Source: Scalesia atractyloides
Lineage: Eukaryota; Streptophyta; Magnoliopsida; Asterales; Asteraceae
Assembly: GCA_947069175.1 (NCBI GenBank)
Contig: CAMTDV010000018.1
Location: forward strand, 43,102,869 to 43,166,868
DNA length: 64,000 nt
Reading direction: 5' to 3'
The translations under genes were made by a program, and so were the position numbers. The notes below the pieces were generated by a model that did not search any database, was not told where the DNA came from, and was given only the letters and a program-made list of their open reading frames with translations. This document shows, piece after piece, positions 22,213 to 34,510 of the stretch (its first letter is position 1; every line of letters starts with the position of its first letter).

Positions 22213-23245
22213 ATTACGGCAAGGCGACCCATTGTCACCCTTTTTATTTGTGATAGTAATGGAAGGTTTACATGTGATGATGAATAAGGCAATTGGTGAA
22301 GGGGTTTTCATAGGGATCCAATTACCAAATGGGGGGGCGTATTTTTCGCATATGTTTTATGCGGATGATGCGGTTTTTATGGGGGAATGGGAGAAAGATA
22401 ATTTATTGAATTTGAAAAGGATATTGAGATGCTTCCACATGGTCTCGGGTTTGAATGTAAACCAAACGAAAAGCAATTTATTTGGGGGTCAGCATATAGG
22501 AGAATGAGGTGAAATATTGGGCGATTTCTTTAAAATGTAGACCTGGTACGTTTCCTTTCTCTTATTTGGGCTTAAAGGTAGGGGCGAGTATGTGTCGGGT
22601 TTCGAACCGGAAGGAAGTTATAGATAAATTTAATAAAAGATTATCTTTGTGGAAGGCGAAGCTTCTTTCTCTTGCCGGTAGGATTACGTTAATCAAAGCG
22701 GTGTTGGGTAGTTTACCTAACTACTACATGTCACTATATAAGGCGCCAGTGGCCGTAATAAAAACATTAGAAAGCATTCGAAGAAAATTTCTTTGGAGTG
22801 GGTGTAGTGACATAAAGAAAATAAGATGGGTGAGATGGGATAAAATTTTGGCATCGAAAACAGGTGGAGGACTTGGGGTAGGGGGAATAAGGGAACTAAA
22901 TTTAGCGTTGTTGGTGAAATGGTGATGGCGCCTAAAGGATGATCTGGACCAACCATGGGTTAAAAACAATAAAAGCAATACATCACAATATTAAAGGATG
23001 TGATATGGTTCAATAAAAAGATCTTTGACCGGGGTTCGGAAGGCTATTGTAAGTGTAGAAAAAGAATTTTTGAAATATGGGGTGAATATAAAATAATTTG
23101 GTTAGTGAGGTAAAAAATGGTGAATACACATTATTTTGGTTTGATAATTGGGTTGAAGGTGTAACTCTAAAAGAGAGGTTTCCAAGAATTTTCTTGTTGG
23201 CCAAAGAAAAAAGGGCAACAGTAAGAGATCATTACAAAGAATGCA
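22213..23245 (+). pseudogene. LINE ORF2, end of RT and post-RT region
   Basis: Starting after the E4 target site, the frame reads RQGDPLSPFLFVIVMEGL, then FYADDAVFMGEW (the YADD catalytic box, intact) and SGLNVNQTKSNLFG. A frameshift near 22500 leads into YLGLKVGASMCR, LSLWKAKLLSLAGRITLI and IRRKFLWSG, the usual region after RT in plant L1 elements. A stop at 22923 and further shifts follow. Recognisable sequence (FWFDNWVEG) persists to about 23170. The LTR of E6 begins at 23246. Confidence 0.9.
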
Positions 23246-23630
23246 TGTTACACCCTGACCATGTAAAACAATAAACCACGATGGAAACGTCGGGGAGCGT
23301 CGTAACGGAACCATTGTTTCACAACCATGGTAATTAAAGTTTAATATATTGCATTTAAATTGTTTACATTGCCTTTGATTATACGGAAATTAAATTTTAC
23401 TCAGATTTTAAGTCACTAAAGCCCAAAGTCCGTCCTAGGTGTAGCATGATCAACCTCAAACGTTCGCTCCTAAAACATATGTGAAAATAAATATGTCAGC
23501 ATAAAAATGCCTGTGAGTAACATAGGTTTTGTGTTAAAGATTCATGGAATAGAATGTTTAAAGAAATGTTTGATAACAAGTGGCCACTAATCCTTACAAA
23601 AATGTTTTCTTTTATGAAATCATAAGAAAA
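23246..23630 (-). repeat. E6: left piece of a gypsy-like LTR
   Basis: Begins TGTTACACCCTGACC after ATGCA (23241-23245), the likely left copy of its target duplication. In minus orientation this is the LTR 3' end (GGGTGTAACA). It is interrupted by E5 at 23631 and resumes at 55324. Confidence 0.7.
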
Positions 23631-24030
23631 TGTTGATGCATAATGTCTATTGTCTAGGTCTTGGATCGAGTCTGTATGTTTAGAGCTTGAATATGTTAGA
23701 ACTTGATGTTATATTTATGATGTAAACCAAGTTCGGCCGAAGTTGTTGTAGGCTGATCAAGTTCGGCCGAACTTGATCTAGCCAGGACACACTTCGAGCG
23801 AACTTAGGTGTCTATATATAGATTGTCAAGGGTCTCTCATTGTAAGAACTTTGTGACATTGACGGCGAAGCTCTGTCTGTTTGGAAAGTGAATGTATATG
23901 ATTTAGACATGAATAAACAGACATTTAAACAATAATTCTTGTGTATATGGTTAACATGTCATACAATTTCTGCTTATATTGGACATTAGATACAATTTAG
24001 GTTCCCGAGCTGAGGAGGACGGTCCTATCA
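23631..24030 (+). repeat. E5 5' LTR, 400 bp
   Basis: TGTTGATGCATAATG to GGTCCTATCA. Two dyads (23728 and 23758, 30 bp apart; centre GGCC) and a third weaker one near 23789 precede a TATA box at 23811-23822 (TCTATATATAGA). The layout matches the E3 LTR although the rest of the sequence is different. Confidence 0.92.
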
Positions 24031-24032
24031 AG

Positions 24033-24044
24033 TGGTATCAGAGC
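24033..24044 (+). promoter_or_regulatory. E5 primer-binding site
   Basis: TGGTATCAGAGC, complementary to initiator Met tRNA, two bases after the LTR. Confidence 0.9.
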
Positions 24045-24264
24045 CTGGATACCTAAATTTGCTGGAATCAACACAAGAATCATTCTATTTCTACTCATTT
24101 CTACCATTTTTCTTAACTTTTTCACATAGTTGAAGAATTCATCGACAAAAAATGGCTAAAATTGAACATGTCATATATAATCACTTAATTATAAACCCCT
24201 GAAAGTTTCAGAATCAAATTCAATCGAATTAATGTCAAAATTGTCAAAAAATCATGTTTTCAAA

Positions 24265-24587
24265 CCAAACTTCGCTCAAACTGACCATACTAGTTCGCTC
24301 GAACTTGATTAAAAATCATCAGTTTTGTTGATTTTTATCAACTTCGGCCGAACTTGATTGATTTTTCAGGAAAATTTTACCAAGTTCGACCGAACTTGTT
24401 CATTTTTGTTGAAATTTTCATTAAGTTCGCCCGAACTTCGAGAAAACTTGGAAACTTTCAAACCTCATCACAAGTTCACCCGAACTTGATTTCAAACTAA
24501 AAATTCTAAAAATTTCATACAAGTTCGCCTGAACTTGTTGAAATTGAATATAACATCTGTTTTTTTGTACAAGTTTGACCGAACTTG
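24265..24587 (+). repeat. dyad array in E5 leader
   Basis: Eight 18-bp sites of the AAGTTCG-NN-CGAACTT type begin near 24265, 24290, 24339, 24381, 24422, 24471, 24520 and 24570. Spacing after the first pair is 41-50 bp, looser than in E3. The array ends about 70 bp before the gag ATG. Confidence 0.8.
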
Positions 24588-24653
24588 TCAGTGTGCTAAT
24601 CAGTTTTTGAGTGTTTTTTAACGTGTTTTGAGTTAAATCGTCTGATTGTCGAG

Positions 24654-25035
24654 ATGGATGATTACGCTTTTGCTTCAACAGTAGCTTCAACATCTAATGC
24701 AAATGCAAATGCTAATTCTAATGCGGTAAACCATATGAATCTGGACAACGAGATGGGAACTACTACAAAACCGCCAAAGTTGATGAGCATGGACGAGTTT
24801 GAAGGTTGGAAGGAAAAGTTTGTAAAGTGGGTTCAAGCCAACCAATTTCACAGGCCAAAAGATGAACGTGGTCAAGATCTAGGTTCGATTAAGTTCACAC
24901 CAGAACATAAAGAAGCGTACATGGCTGAAAAGAAAATCATCAGTTTGATACAGCAATCTGTAAAGGAAGACATCTTGATCTTGCTACCTGAATACGAGAC
25001 GTCACAGATGTTGTGGGAAGCTCTTTGTGCAAAAT
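24654..25035 (+). pseudogene. E5 gag, N-terminal part
   Basis: Starts MDDYAFASTVAST, with an Asn/Ala-rich stretch encoded by a short AATGCA repeat, then the motif DEFEGWKEKFVKWVQ (the W of the copia gag N-domain) and MLWEALCAKL. E7 was inserted in the next codons (TSD AAAAT). The reading continues at 34997. Confidence 0.85.
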
Positions 25036-25516
25036 TGTAGGTCCCTTTAATCCTACGGATCTTCAACAAAATTATATATCTAATCTAGAGTGCGGAATCC
25101 TCTAGATCAGATTGTCACATAAAATGTCTAGGAACAGAAATCACCACAAACTGATCTTTACTGATTATCAATCAAACTGATTACAATCAATCAAGATCCT
25201 CACACACAGAATTTCGTCCAAGCCCTATGTGCTATACGAAATCTCTCTCTCACTTGTAATTCTAGTGATTAACCTAAACCCTAATGGAAAGCCTTGTTTA
25301 TATAACACAAGTTTGCAACCTGGACTGGTTTCACACAAGCCTGCGAATTGGACATGCCCAATTCGCATACCATTCCCCCAATGTGGGTTTGGTTTGTCTC
25401 AATCACTATTAACTCACTAATACAAAGCTAAACCTGCTAACTGTTTATCGTTTCACTAAATACAAGATATCGAAAGACCTGAATCTAAAAGCTGTTGTCA
25501 CAAACATGCACCAACA
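25036..25516 (-). repeat. E7 left LTR (3' in element sense), 481 bp
   Basis: TGTAGGTCCC to CACCAACA. The minus-strand TATA box (TTATATAAAC) lies at about 25296-25306. Confidence 0.95.
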
Positions 25517-27095
25517 GACTCCCCCTTGACAATAGCTTCATAAAAACTTTTTCTTCAGTCTTCTTTCATTCTACATGTAATCTTTCATCTTCATTGGTCT
25601 TTGGATAGCTTCAGCTTCAATAGCTTCTGTCAGCAACAGACTCCCCCTAAGCTGATGCATCCAATCACCAAATCTTCAAAGTTGTTAGCACTTGAGTAAA
25701 CTCTAGTTCAACATTTGCATAGCAATCTTCAACCTCTTCAAACTTTGTCAGCAATGTAGAAAGGAGGATTCTACCATGCATCCAAACAGACTCCTCTTCA
25801 CTAAACTTCACTTTGCTTCACAAGAACAAATTGCAACTATCTGTATACAAAACAAACAGCTCGAAAAACCATAAGAATTTTTCAATCCAAGATAACAAAT
25901 TATTATTAATCGAAAGATGTGTAAACTTTAATAGAGATTAAGCAATTTTTTCATCTCAACACCAACCATCAAAACTTTTTACTCAAACACCACTAGACAT
26001 TCAATTTGAAAAATCTTGAACTCATTTGTAACACCGTTTCCCCCTTTCGGTAACAATTCCTCCAAGAACAACCATTTTCCGTATGTTAAGAATTTATAAA
26101 GAAAAAGAAAATCTTTTTGGATTTTTATAATTCTCTGAAAACAAATAAATAACAATAAAATAAACACTATGTTTATGTGAGAATAACTGGTTATGAAGAT
26201 CATATCAGCCTAATCAAACCGTTTCACACTCTCAGTTCATTCTATCTTTTATTTTCCATGAAAAGCAGTTCAAGACGATTATCAGTATGTTTGTCCACTT
26301 AAACAGAACACATGAACATTTCAAGTACCTTTACCCAGTGATATGTTAAGGTAATTTTATATTGAAGTACTAGTGTGTCCCACTTCAGGACATATCCCCA
26401 CGATCAAGGTATGCACAAAGATTCATCGTAGTAGGTGAGTATACCGAAATTCATCCTTTTAGATTTACAACATCAGATAATTGGTGATCAGGTCAGTACT
26501 TCCGTACAGCAAAGAGACCAATATACAATGGGGGTTAAGACAAATACCAAATGTTGGTACGATTTATGCATTTTGCACATTTGAATGACTCTCTAGGAGA
26601 GCTTCTTCAATTTCTGGGATTTGGCATTTTTAGCTCTTTTAAGATATCCTGGTTGTGCCTAGGTCAGCATATATCTGGATGCAGCAGAAGGACAACCCTG
26701 ATACCCCGGATGAAATAACAGTATTAAGACCCAAAACTTCAGATTTTGGCAATCTATCAACGCAAGATTTAAGGTTATAAAACCATACGCCATTGATATG
26801 TTACCCACTCATACTCAATTCTTTATGTTTATATCACCATGGTAAGTTGATTATTTCATGTTTCCTGCCTACTGGTACATCATATGATGAAGCTGCTATC
26901 ACACTTAAGCAATTTAATTTCAATTTCAGTGTAACAGTTTAATTTGCTGATGTACTATCATTTTTTCTTTTTCAACACAGTGAAAACTCATTTTTGATTG
27001 TCCTATTTTTTTATTTTATGGTTTTCTAATTTTTTTTATGTTTTTGATTTTAAGAAAGCAATAAACTATTTACAAAAATTCTTATGAAAAATTGG
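25517..27095 (-). other. E7 untranslated region after pol
   Basis: Begins (plus coordinates) with the complement of the purine tract AAGGGGGAGTC at 25517-25527; a second purine-rich tract lies at 25643-25655. No protein frame is supported, and I see no counterpart of the post-pol ORF of E5 and E8. The long untranslated stretch after RNase H is also seen in E5 (51141-52480). Confidence 0.7.
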
Positions 27096-27836
27096 TTATT
27101 CAGGATTCCTCATCCCGTTGAGTTCGACTAGATGTTCAAATCGAGCCCTGTCAAAAGCTTTAGTGTAAAGATCTGCCAGGTTATCTAGTGTGTCGACTCT
27201 ATGCAGTTCAATCATTCTCTTTTCAGCACAATCCCGTATAAAATGATGACAAATGTCAATATGTTTTGTGCAACTGTGTTTTACGGGATTATTTCTTATG
27301 TAGATTGCGGCATGATTGTCTATCATAATAGGTGTGCGAGTGAAATTCAAACCGTAATCGCGCATTTGCTGTTGGATCCACAGAACTTGTGAACAGCAAC
27401 TACCCGCAGCAATGTATTCAGCTTCACACGAAGACGTAGACACACAGGCTTGTTTCTTGCACTGCCATGAAACTAGTCTTCTCCCTAAGAACTGACAACC
27501 ACATGTGGTAGATTTTCTGGTAGATTTGCATCCTCCGAAATCCGAATCACTGTATGAAATAAACTTCAAGTCACTATCAGTAGGATACCATAGCCCAAAA
27601 TTAGGTTTCCCCTTTAAGTAACGAAGAATACGCTTCACCGCCTTCATATGTGATTCCTTTGGATTAGCTTGATATATGGCACATAAACATATGGCAAACA
27701 TAATGTCTGGTCTTGAAGCAGTAAGATACATCAACGATCCAATCATGGCCCTATATTGAGTAGGATCAACATTGTCCACACTCTCAGCATCTAGACCAGT
27801 GTTGTGATTCTCACAAATGGGTGTATTAAAAGTCAC
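27096..27836 (-). pseudogene. E7 RT end and RNase H
   Basis: The 246-codon frame contains MIGSLMYLTASRPDIMFA, YSDSDFGGCKSTRKSTTCGCQFLG, SWQCKKQACVSTSSCEAEYIAA and DNHAAIYIRNN, the standard copia RNase H blocks with catalytic D, E and D present. It ends at NGMRNPE. One frameshift at about 27835 separates it from the RT frame; otherwise it is undamaged. Confidence 0.92.
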
Positions 27837-28430
27837 GCATCCATCTTGAAACGAGTCAAAATGTCATACACATACTTCGTCTGATGAATAAAGATGCCAT
27901 CCTTCTTTTGTTCAACTTGCAACCCCAAGAAGAATGATAACTCACCCATTGCACTCATCTCGAACTTACCCTTCATCACCTCTTCGAACTCATGACACAT
28001 GCTCTCATCAGATGAACCAAAAATGATATCATCGACGTATATTTGTACCAACAGAAAATCTTCCTTCTTTCTCTTAATGAAAAGTGTACTGTCAATTTGG
28101 CCTCTTTCAAAGCCATTCTTCAACAAATGAGCTGACAGTGTCTCATACCACGCCCTGGGTGCCTGATGCAATCCATACAATGCTTTGCTTAGTTTATACA
28201 CTCTATCTGGATAGTCTGGATCAGTAAACCCATCTGGTTGTGAGACATACACCACTTCTTGGACTTTCTCGTAAAGAAATGCACTCTTCACGTCAAGCTG
28301 ACAAACTTTAAAGCCCTTGGATGATGCGAAAGCTAGAAACAACCTAATTGCTTCCAACCTTCCAACAGGTGCAAACGCTTCATTATAATCAATCCCCTCT
28401 TGCTGATTGAACCCTTTACCACTACCCGAG
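27833..28430 (-). pseudogene. E7 reverse transcriptase core
   Basis: EAIRLFLAFASSKGFKVCQLDVKSAFL carries the first catalytic Asp. The catalytic box YVDDIIFGS is intact, followed by GELSFFLGLQVEQ. The frame is shifted relative to the upstream integrase-RT frame near 28410 and to RNase H near 27835. The sequence style (VYKLSKALYGLHQAPRAWYE) is that of SIRE/Maximus copias. Confidence 0.92.
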
Positions 28431-29919
28431 CCTTATTCCTTGTCACGATCCGTCGGTCATCTTTCTTACACTTGAACACCCACTTGGTGCCAATGTCTCT
28501 TTCTCCCTCTAGTAAATCAACTAACTCCCAAACTTTGAACTTCTCAAACTGAGCTAGTTCTTCCTGCATAGCTTCTACCCATGAATTATCCTTCAGAGCC
28601 ATATGAACATTCCTCGGCTCAACTTGAGAAACAAAACAGCTATACAAGCACTCATTGATGATACCAGTCTTCTCAATCATAGCATACATACATGAACCTT
28701 CTGCGATACTTCTCCTTGTCTTAACACCTGCATTCGGATCACCTATAATATTCTCCACTGGATGTTCTCTGTTTGCTCGTGTTGTAGCAATGGTGTCAAC
28801 TTCCAAGTCAGTCTCTAGATTTGATCCAATCTCCCCCTGAACATGTTGATCAGCAAACGGATTAGTAAAGTCCTCCCCCTCAAGAGGTTCAGACTCACTG
28901 TCACTGGAATCCGCTACTTCTGCATTTGCATTTGAGGAAGATCCTGATGCAACAACACTTGGAACACTTGAACTCGGACCAAAAGCACGATCATCTTCAT
29001 CCCGAGACAAGCTATGAATTACTTCTAAATCACCTGCATCGGAAAACTCAGGAAATTTAAAAGAATCAAAGCATAGATCATAATCATATAGAATGGCTGG
29101 ACCGGAGCTGGACTGTTTGGCCGAATATGTGATAATTTCAATATTAAAAACCGTTTCAATATTACCATTACTTTTATTAAAAACTCTCTTGTTTGGTGCA
29201 CCGTCGACATAACCTAGGAAAAATCCTTCGTCAGCGACCTCATAAAATTTTGGTTGGTTTTTATTTCTAATTATATTGCATGGAAGCCCAAACGGTTCGA
29301 GCCCTTCTAAATTTGGTTTACGGTTTCTCAGAAGTTCATAACACGTTTTATTGTGTCGTTTAACCGTCAAAACCCTATTCAGAACATAGCAAGCTGTATT
29401 CACAGTCTCTGCCCAAAAGATGACAGGAAGCTTAGAATCAGAAAGCATGATCCTAGCAGCTTCTATTAATGTCCCGTTTTTTCGTTCTGCCACTCCATTC
29501 TGTTGCGATGTGTATGGAGCACTGAATTGATGCTCTATCCCCTTGCAGAGACAGTACATATCCAGCAACGGATTCTTGAACTCTATGCAATTGTCGCTTC
29601 TAATGCGCTTAATTCTTGTCTGAAGTAGATTCTCCAACTTTGCAAAAAGATTGATCAACATTTCTGCTGTCTCATCCTTTGTCACTAGAAAGAAAACCCA
29701 AGAAAAATGAGAAAAGTCATCGGTAACAACTAAGTAATAATATTTTCCTCCAATACTCCTTACATTCACTGGACCGAACAAATCCATATGAAGTAATTCA
29801 AGTGGAGTGGCAATGGAATTCACGGTTTTAGACTTGTGAGGTTTTCTGTGTTGCTTTCCCTTTTTACAAGGAAGACACTTATCATCCACAGAAAACTTCT
29901 GCATAGGCACACCTTCCAC
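28333..29919 (-). pseudogene. E7 integrase and RT entry
   Basis: A 528-codon frame. It holds the second half of the zinc region (CLPCKKGK) and the integrase core with MDLFGPV (D), RSDN (D) and GVAERKN (E). Next come FFLGYVDG and a long acidic, Ser-rich linker, then the RT entry ALKDNSWVEAMQEEL and GTKWVFK. The frame is lost near 28410, inside the RT, after NKARVVVKG. RSDN is followed by Cys where most family members have Gly. Confidence 0.92.
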
Positions 29920-30396
29920 TAAACCATTTTAATTATATAATTCATTTTGCGATAGTGGATATGTGCCATGCGCCTATGCCATAACATCGATTCCGCCTCA
30001 GATGCTTTCGACAACAAGCATGTAGTCACCACCGAAGAATCATGTACACTCATGTCCATGACATAGGTATCATTCTTCCTTGGAGCTCGCATAACTACCC
30101 AATCATCAGAATAATCAAACCAGGTTTTTACACACTTGTGCCTCAGACTTGGTAAAGTGGACAGAGTAACCCTTGTCACATACTTGCGACACGCTCATTA
30201 GATTGTGTTTGAGCTGCTCGACATAGTTAACTTTGTCCAAGGTTATCTTCCCATTGGTCACTTTCCCTTGACCTGTGATTTTTCCACCTTTTGCTCCTGC
30301 AAAATTCACGTAACCCCCATTTATTTCTTCAAAATCTTTCAGCAACCTCTTATCCCCCGTCATATGCCTAGAGCAGCCACTGTCAACATACCACAA
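29919..30396 (-). pseudogene. E7 protease and pre-integrase region
   Basis: MWYVDSGCSRHMTG gives the DSG protease site, then GAKGGKITGQGKV. A frame change near 30150 leads to the pre-integrase block ending MLWHRRMAHIHYRK (zinc-binding His residues). A further frame change near 29925 separates it from the integrase. Confidence 0.88.
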
Positions 30397-30547
30397 GTTG
30401 ATCAGCCTCCTTAGCAGCTCCTACACAAACCAAAACAAATTTAGTTAGTTTGGGGGACCCAAGCCTTAATGGTCTTGGGTCTTCCAGATTCATCAACCAC
30501 CGTAACATCCATCTAATATCCATCACTCCTAGTAGGAGTCTTGGATC

Positions 30548-32149
30548 TCAGACCTGTTGATGGAAATGGTTTTTGATTTCCACTAGGTCTCTGGTCATGA
30601 CGGTTCCTATACATGTTTGGACTTTGTGACCTTTGGAAATTCTGATTTCGAAAACCTCTATTGTGATTCGCAAATCCCGAGTTCTGATGAACTCTCGAAT
30701 GATATCCAAAAGTTTGATTGTAATAATTTCTTGAGTCATTAGTGTAAAAATTTCGACTACCACCAGTGTGATATCCACTTTGTTGTGAACTTTGACCTTT
30801 GAAATTATTTGACTGACCATTAAATTATTCATTTAGGTGAACTACTTCTAGGTCTGTCGAATCTACCAGTTGGAGACTCAGGCTGAAACCTTGGTTGATT
30901 TCTTTGAAAATAAGGAAATTGTTGATTTCCTTTTTCAGCCTTGTCTTCAACAACAGATTTCTTCGGTGAGTTTGATGTCTTCAACTCACAATCACCCTTC
31001 TTTTCTGGTGATTTATCTTTCTTCTTTCTTTTAAAGGTGCTTCACCTTTCTTGTAAGGACAACAACTAACGACATGTCCCTTTGTATGACAATTAAAGCA
31101 TGATCTTTTAGCAAAAGATGTCTTAGGTGAAGCCTTTGAAGTTGATGGATCTGATGAGTTGGGCGACGTTTTTGACGGACCAACGTTTGTTTCTTTTGAT
31201 TTTCCTTTGTTCATTTTATCTTTAACAAACTTTTCATTTGACTTTGTTTCAATCACAATATTCTCATTTTTCATGTCAACCCCTTTCACAAAATTAACCT
31301 TTTTAACAAAATGTTGTTTTTTAGATTGGGAAGATGCGTTTTTATTTTTGAAAGCAGTGTCTTGCTTGGTCTCCTTCTCGACATCAGCCACTTCATACTC
31401 AGAAACATCATTCTCAGATACGGAACTATCAGGTAAGTCGACAGTCATCGGCTCAACCAAAGCTGCACCATACATAAAATCTGTTAAATCATCTTCATGT
31501 AGTAAAAATGAATAGTCCTGATGAACAGGTGGAGGAACTTCTTTAAATCCCACCGTTGTTCTATCAGTACTCTTTTTTAAGTTTCCCATCATGTGATTCA
31601 TTACAAAAGACGTGTTTCTAAACTGGTCTATCTTCCTTTGAAGCTCAACTATCTTAGCTTGTGCATCAGATAATTCTTGGCACTTGTCAGACAGTTCTTT
31701 TGTTTTATCTCTCATAGTCTCATGTGCTAAATCCATCACTTGAAGCTCTTTATTTAATTTTTCAGTTAAGGTTTTAACTTCAGCTTCACATGATTTTATT
31801 TTCTTTAGATATTGAGACTCTTTAATTTTTATGAAAAAGTTTGATTCTTTTAGACCATTTAGTTCATTTACCAGACTTTAGTTGTGCGTGGACAACCTGT
31901 CAACTGTACCTCTTAGTTCATTGCAACTCATGCAGAAAGAACTTACTGGTTGTGAACTTACATCACCAGTAGCTTTACACAAATCGGCCTTAATGCAGCA
32001 AGATTGGCTTTGACCTTCTCTTCTTCATCAGATTGCACTTGTACGTCATCAGTCTTTGCCTCTTCATCTGGTTTCTCTTCAGGCTTTACTTGTCCAGCAA
32101 CAATCTGTTCTATAGAAACTTTCAGCTTCTTTACTGGCAACTTGTTCAA
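30548..32149 (-). pseudogene. E7 gag-to-protease linker with coiled coil and second zinc knuckle
   Basis: Several overlapping frames. 31739-30981 holds a heptad-like stretch (KTKELSDKCQELSDAQAKIVELQRKIDQF) shared in style with other SIRE gags. An acidic segment and a CCHC-like knuckle, CFNCHTKGHVVSCC, follow. The 32149-31958 frame is Glu/Lys-rich. 30832-30548 is a basic stretch rich in Ile, Arg and Thr. Frameshifts separate them, so the original frame has to be read piecewise. Confidence 0.7.
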
Positions 32150-33623
32150 TTACCATTTTTTTCAGAACTCTCCTCGTGAACAACATCAATAGCTTCCCCC
32201 TCATCTAGTTGACCTTCTTTGATCACAGAAACGATCTCTGCCATTAGAGCTTGTGTTATGGTTTCATCATCTTCAAGGTGAAGACTCCAATCATATGAAC
32301 CATCAGGAGAAGTAGTGGAAACAAGTGCACGTGATGCACCATTGGATGAACTTTGGTTAGATGAATTATGAAACGTGGAAGATTTTTGTGATTCTCCTGT
32401 TTGTCTTTGGCATTCTCTAGCAAAATGCCCAAGATTTTGACATTTAAAGCATCGAACCTTGGATTTCGAATCCAACCCTTTTTCCAATAAACTTCCTCCC
32501 AATTCTGTTCATGAACCGTTTAGCCCTAAGAGTTATCATGGCCATCTGCCATTGAATATCCATCTCATCCAAATCATCTGGATCAATCTGCTCATAATGT
32601 TCGTCCAGTGCTGCTGGATCTGTTATCTTGCCATGTATATAATTCTGATATGAAGCAAGAAACGAAGCAAGGAGTGCTAGTTGAGTCTCGGCAAATTTCA
32701 CACTCATGGGCATAGAATTTGGAATTTTGCTATTATTGGATCCAGTCTGCTGTTCATGTTGTCTCTTCCCTGCATTTGAACCTCCCGTTGAGGCAACAAA
32801 ACACAATTCACCATTATCATCATAGACATTTTCACATTCACTTGAGAGAAAAGTCATTACTGAATCACTTGAAGCGTTGTGAGAAGATGAAGATGGAATG
32901 CCTTCGTAAACTCCCGGATCTTGAACCTGATCATAACCTGTTTCCTTCTTCTTCATGTTGAGCTCATAAGCTCTCATCTTCCTGACAACTTCTTCTAAGT
33001 CCATAGTCTCATAATCAGCTTCCCTCTTGATCATGAGTGTATAAATATCCCATTTAGTAGGTGGAGCATCTAGCAACTTGTCATTGATTTCAGTATCACT
33101 GTATCCCTCTATATCACAATTATCTATCTCCGTCATCAGATGATAAAACCTTGTAATGATATCTTCTAGGGACTCTTTCTTCATGCACTTAAAAACAACA
33201 AATTGTTTCTTCAGCAGATCAATCTTGTTTTTCTTCACATCAGCATTTCCCTGATAACGCTTCTCTAATGCATCCCACATCTCTTTTGAACTTGTGTACC
33301 TCTAAGGTGTGTTCAATTTCCTCTGGTAAAGACATTTTGATAGCAGCTAGAGCATGTTTTTCTGCTTCATACATCTTCTTGTCTACTTCCTCCATGTTGA
33401 CATAAGATATGACCCGTTGTCTGCCTTCAAACTCATGAGTTGGGTTTGTGTACCCATCGACAATACAGATCCACATTCTCGTGTCCTGATACTCAACAAA
33501 TGACTGAAACCTGTCTTTCCACGTAAGGTAATTTTCTACCTTCATCATCTTTGGCGGTTTGTTCGTCGTGCCTACTTCATGCTCCATTCTCAACAAGTTG
33601 TTCAAATTCGACATATTCGACAT
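32146..33623 (-). pseudogene. E7 gag
   Basis: Begins at Met 33623 (MSNMSNLNN), followed by NYLTWKDRFQSFVE and, after a frameshift near 33305, MWDALEKRYQGN and KKESLEDIITRFYHLM, the core of the copia gag (UBN2-type) domain. A Ser-rich insert, then DLDEMDIQWQMAMITLRAKRFMNRIGRKF, and after another shift near 32475 a CCHC knuckle CFKCQNLGHFAREC. Ends SSEKNGN with TAA at 32146. Confidence 0.88.
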
Positions 33624-34496
33624 TTTTAACGAACCGGCTCGCTAAAAACGGTTAAACACTGTCTGAAAAATATTTTTACTAAATTACACCATTAGACTCG
33701 TCTAGACGATACGAATCCAATGATATAATATGTTGAAAACCTTTTTTTTGTCCTAAAAATCAAAGGATTCTAACGGTGCAAACGGTTCTGCAAAATTCCT
33801 TATGGATCACTTTGTATTTTTGAAAACGTTTATTTCCGATTACGTCAGCAGCTTATGGGTTCCACCTAGTTAATTACGCTAGTTTTGGTTAAATGCGCAG
33901 GTTACTTATTTCGCTGGCAAATCAAATCCGCTGCTAAATCCGCAGGACAATTACGCAGGCAAATGAAATCCGCTGGTAACGTAGCAGATCACCGAAGTAA
34001 TGTCACAGAGGACAATTACGCGGTTACTCAAGTCGCCTTAGGATTTAAAAACACTGGGTCAGTTAATTGCGCTGGTTTATCAAATCCGCAGGTCCAGAAT
34101 GCGTTTTTGACAAACTTGTTCAGCAAGCTGGTAACAACCTTCCAAAGTTTCGGGATTCTGATATTTTCGACCAAATCTTTTCAAAGTTTGAAGAGATTTT
34201 ATCTCTTTCCCAAACAGATTCATGCAAAATCAAAGTAACCAAAATCAACAATTTTCACAAAAATCCTGATGAACACTACGAAGAACAGTTCTTCGAATCT
34301 TCAATTTTCCAAGCAAAATTCTTCCAAAATCCTGCAAAACAGCCAATAAACCTGCAAAACAGCAAACAATCAAATACGCAAAAGCCAATAAAAATACAGA
34401 AAACTTTAGGGTTTTACCAAACCGCCTCAAAAACTCCAAAAACTTGTGAGTTTTCTGCAGCAAACAATTCTGAACCGAGCCAATCAAGAGCCTAAT
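33624..34496 (-). other. E7 leader
   Basis: Untranslated region between the primer site and gag. On the plus strand it contains short repeated motifs (AATCCGCTGG, AATTACGC, TCCGCAGG) between about 33890 and 34090. I see no gene; the open frames at 33885 and 34067 have no domain. Confidence 0.6.
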
Positions 34497-34508
34497 GCTC
34501 TGATACCA
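34497..34508 (-). promoter_or_regulatory. E7 primer-binding site
   Basis: The minus strand reads TGGTATCAGAGC, two bases inside the right LTR. Confidence 0.92.
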
Positions 34509-34510
34509 AT

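Larger units (their letters stand above)
1..23245 (+). mobile_element. L1-type LINE, oldest host element, in three segments
   Basis: This non-LTR retrotransposon is split by three later insertions. Its own sequence is 1-625, 11454-12969 and 22218-23245. Removing the inserts and one copy of each target duplication (GATGC, then ATTAC) rejoins the endonuclease and reverse-transcriptase reading frames across both junctions, which shows that these are one element. The order ORF1 end, EN, RT and post-RT region is that of plant L1 elements. Several frameshifts between segments show that it is dead. The 5' end lies left of the window. The 3' end is not seen, because the LTR at 23246 cuts it off and the far side of that insertion is outside the window. 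Confidence 0.9.

Noticed and set aside
33885..34495. Two overlapping open frames in the E7 leader
   Set aside because: They fall between primer site and gag on the antisense strand and have no recognisable domain.
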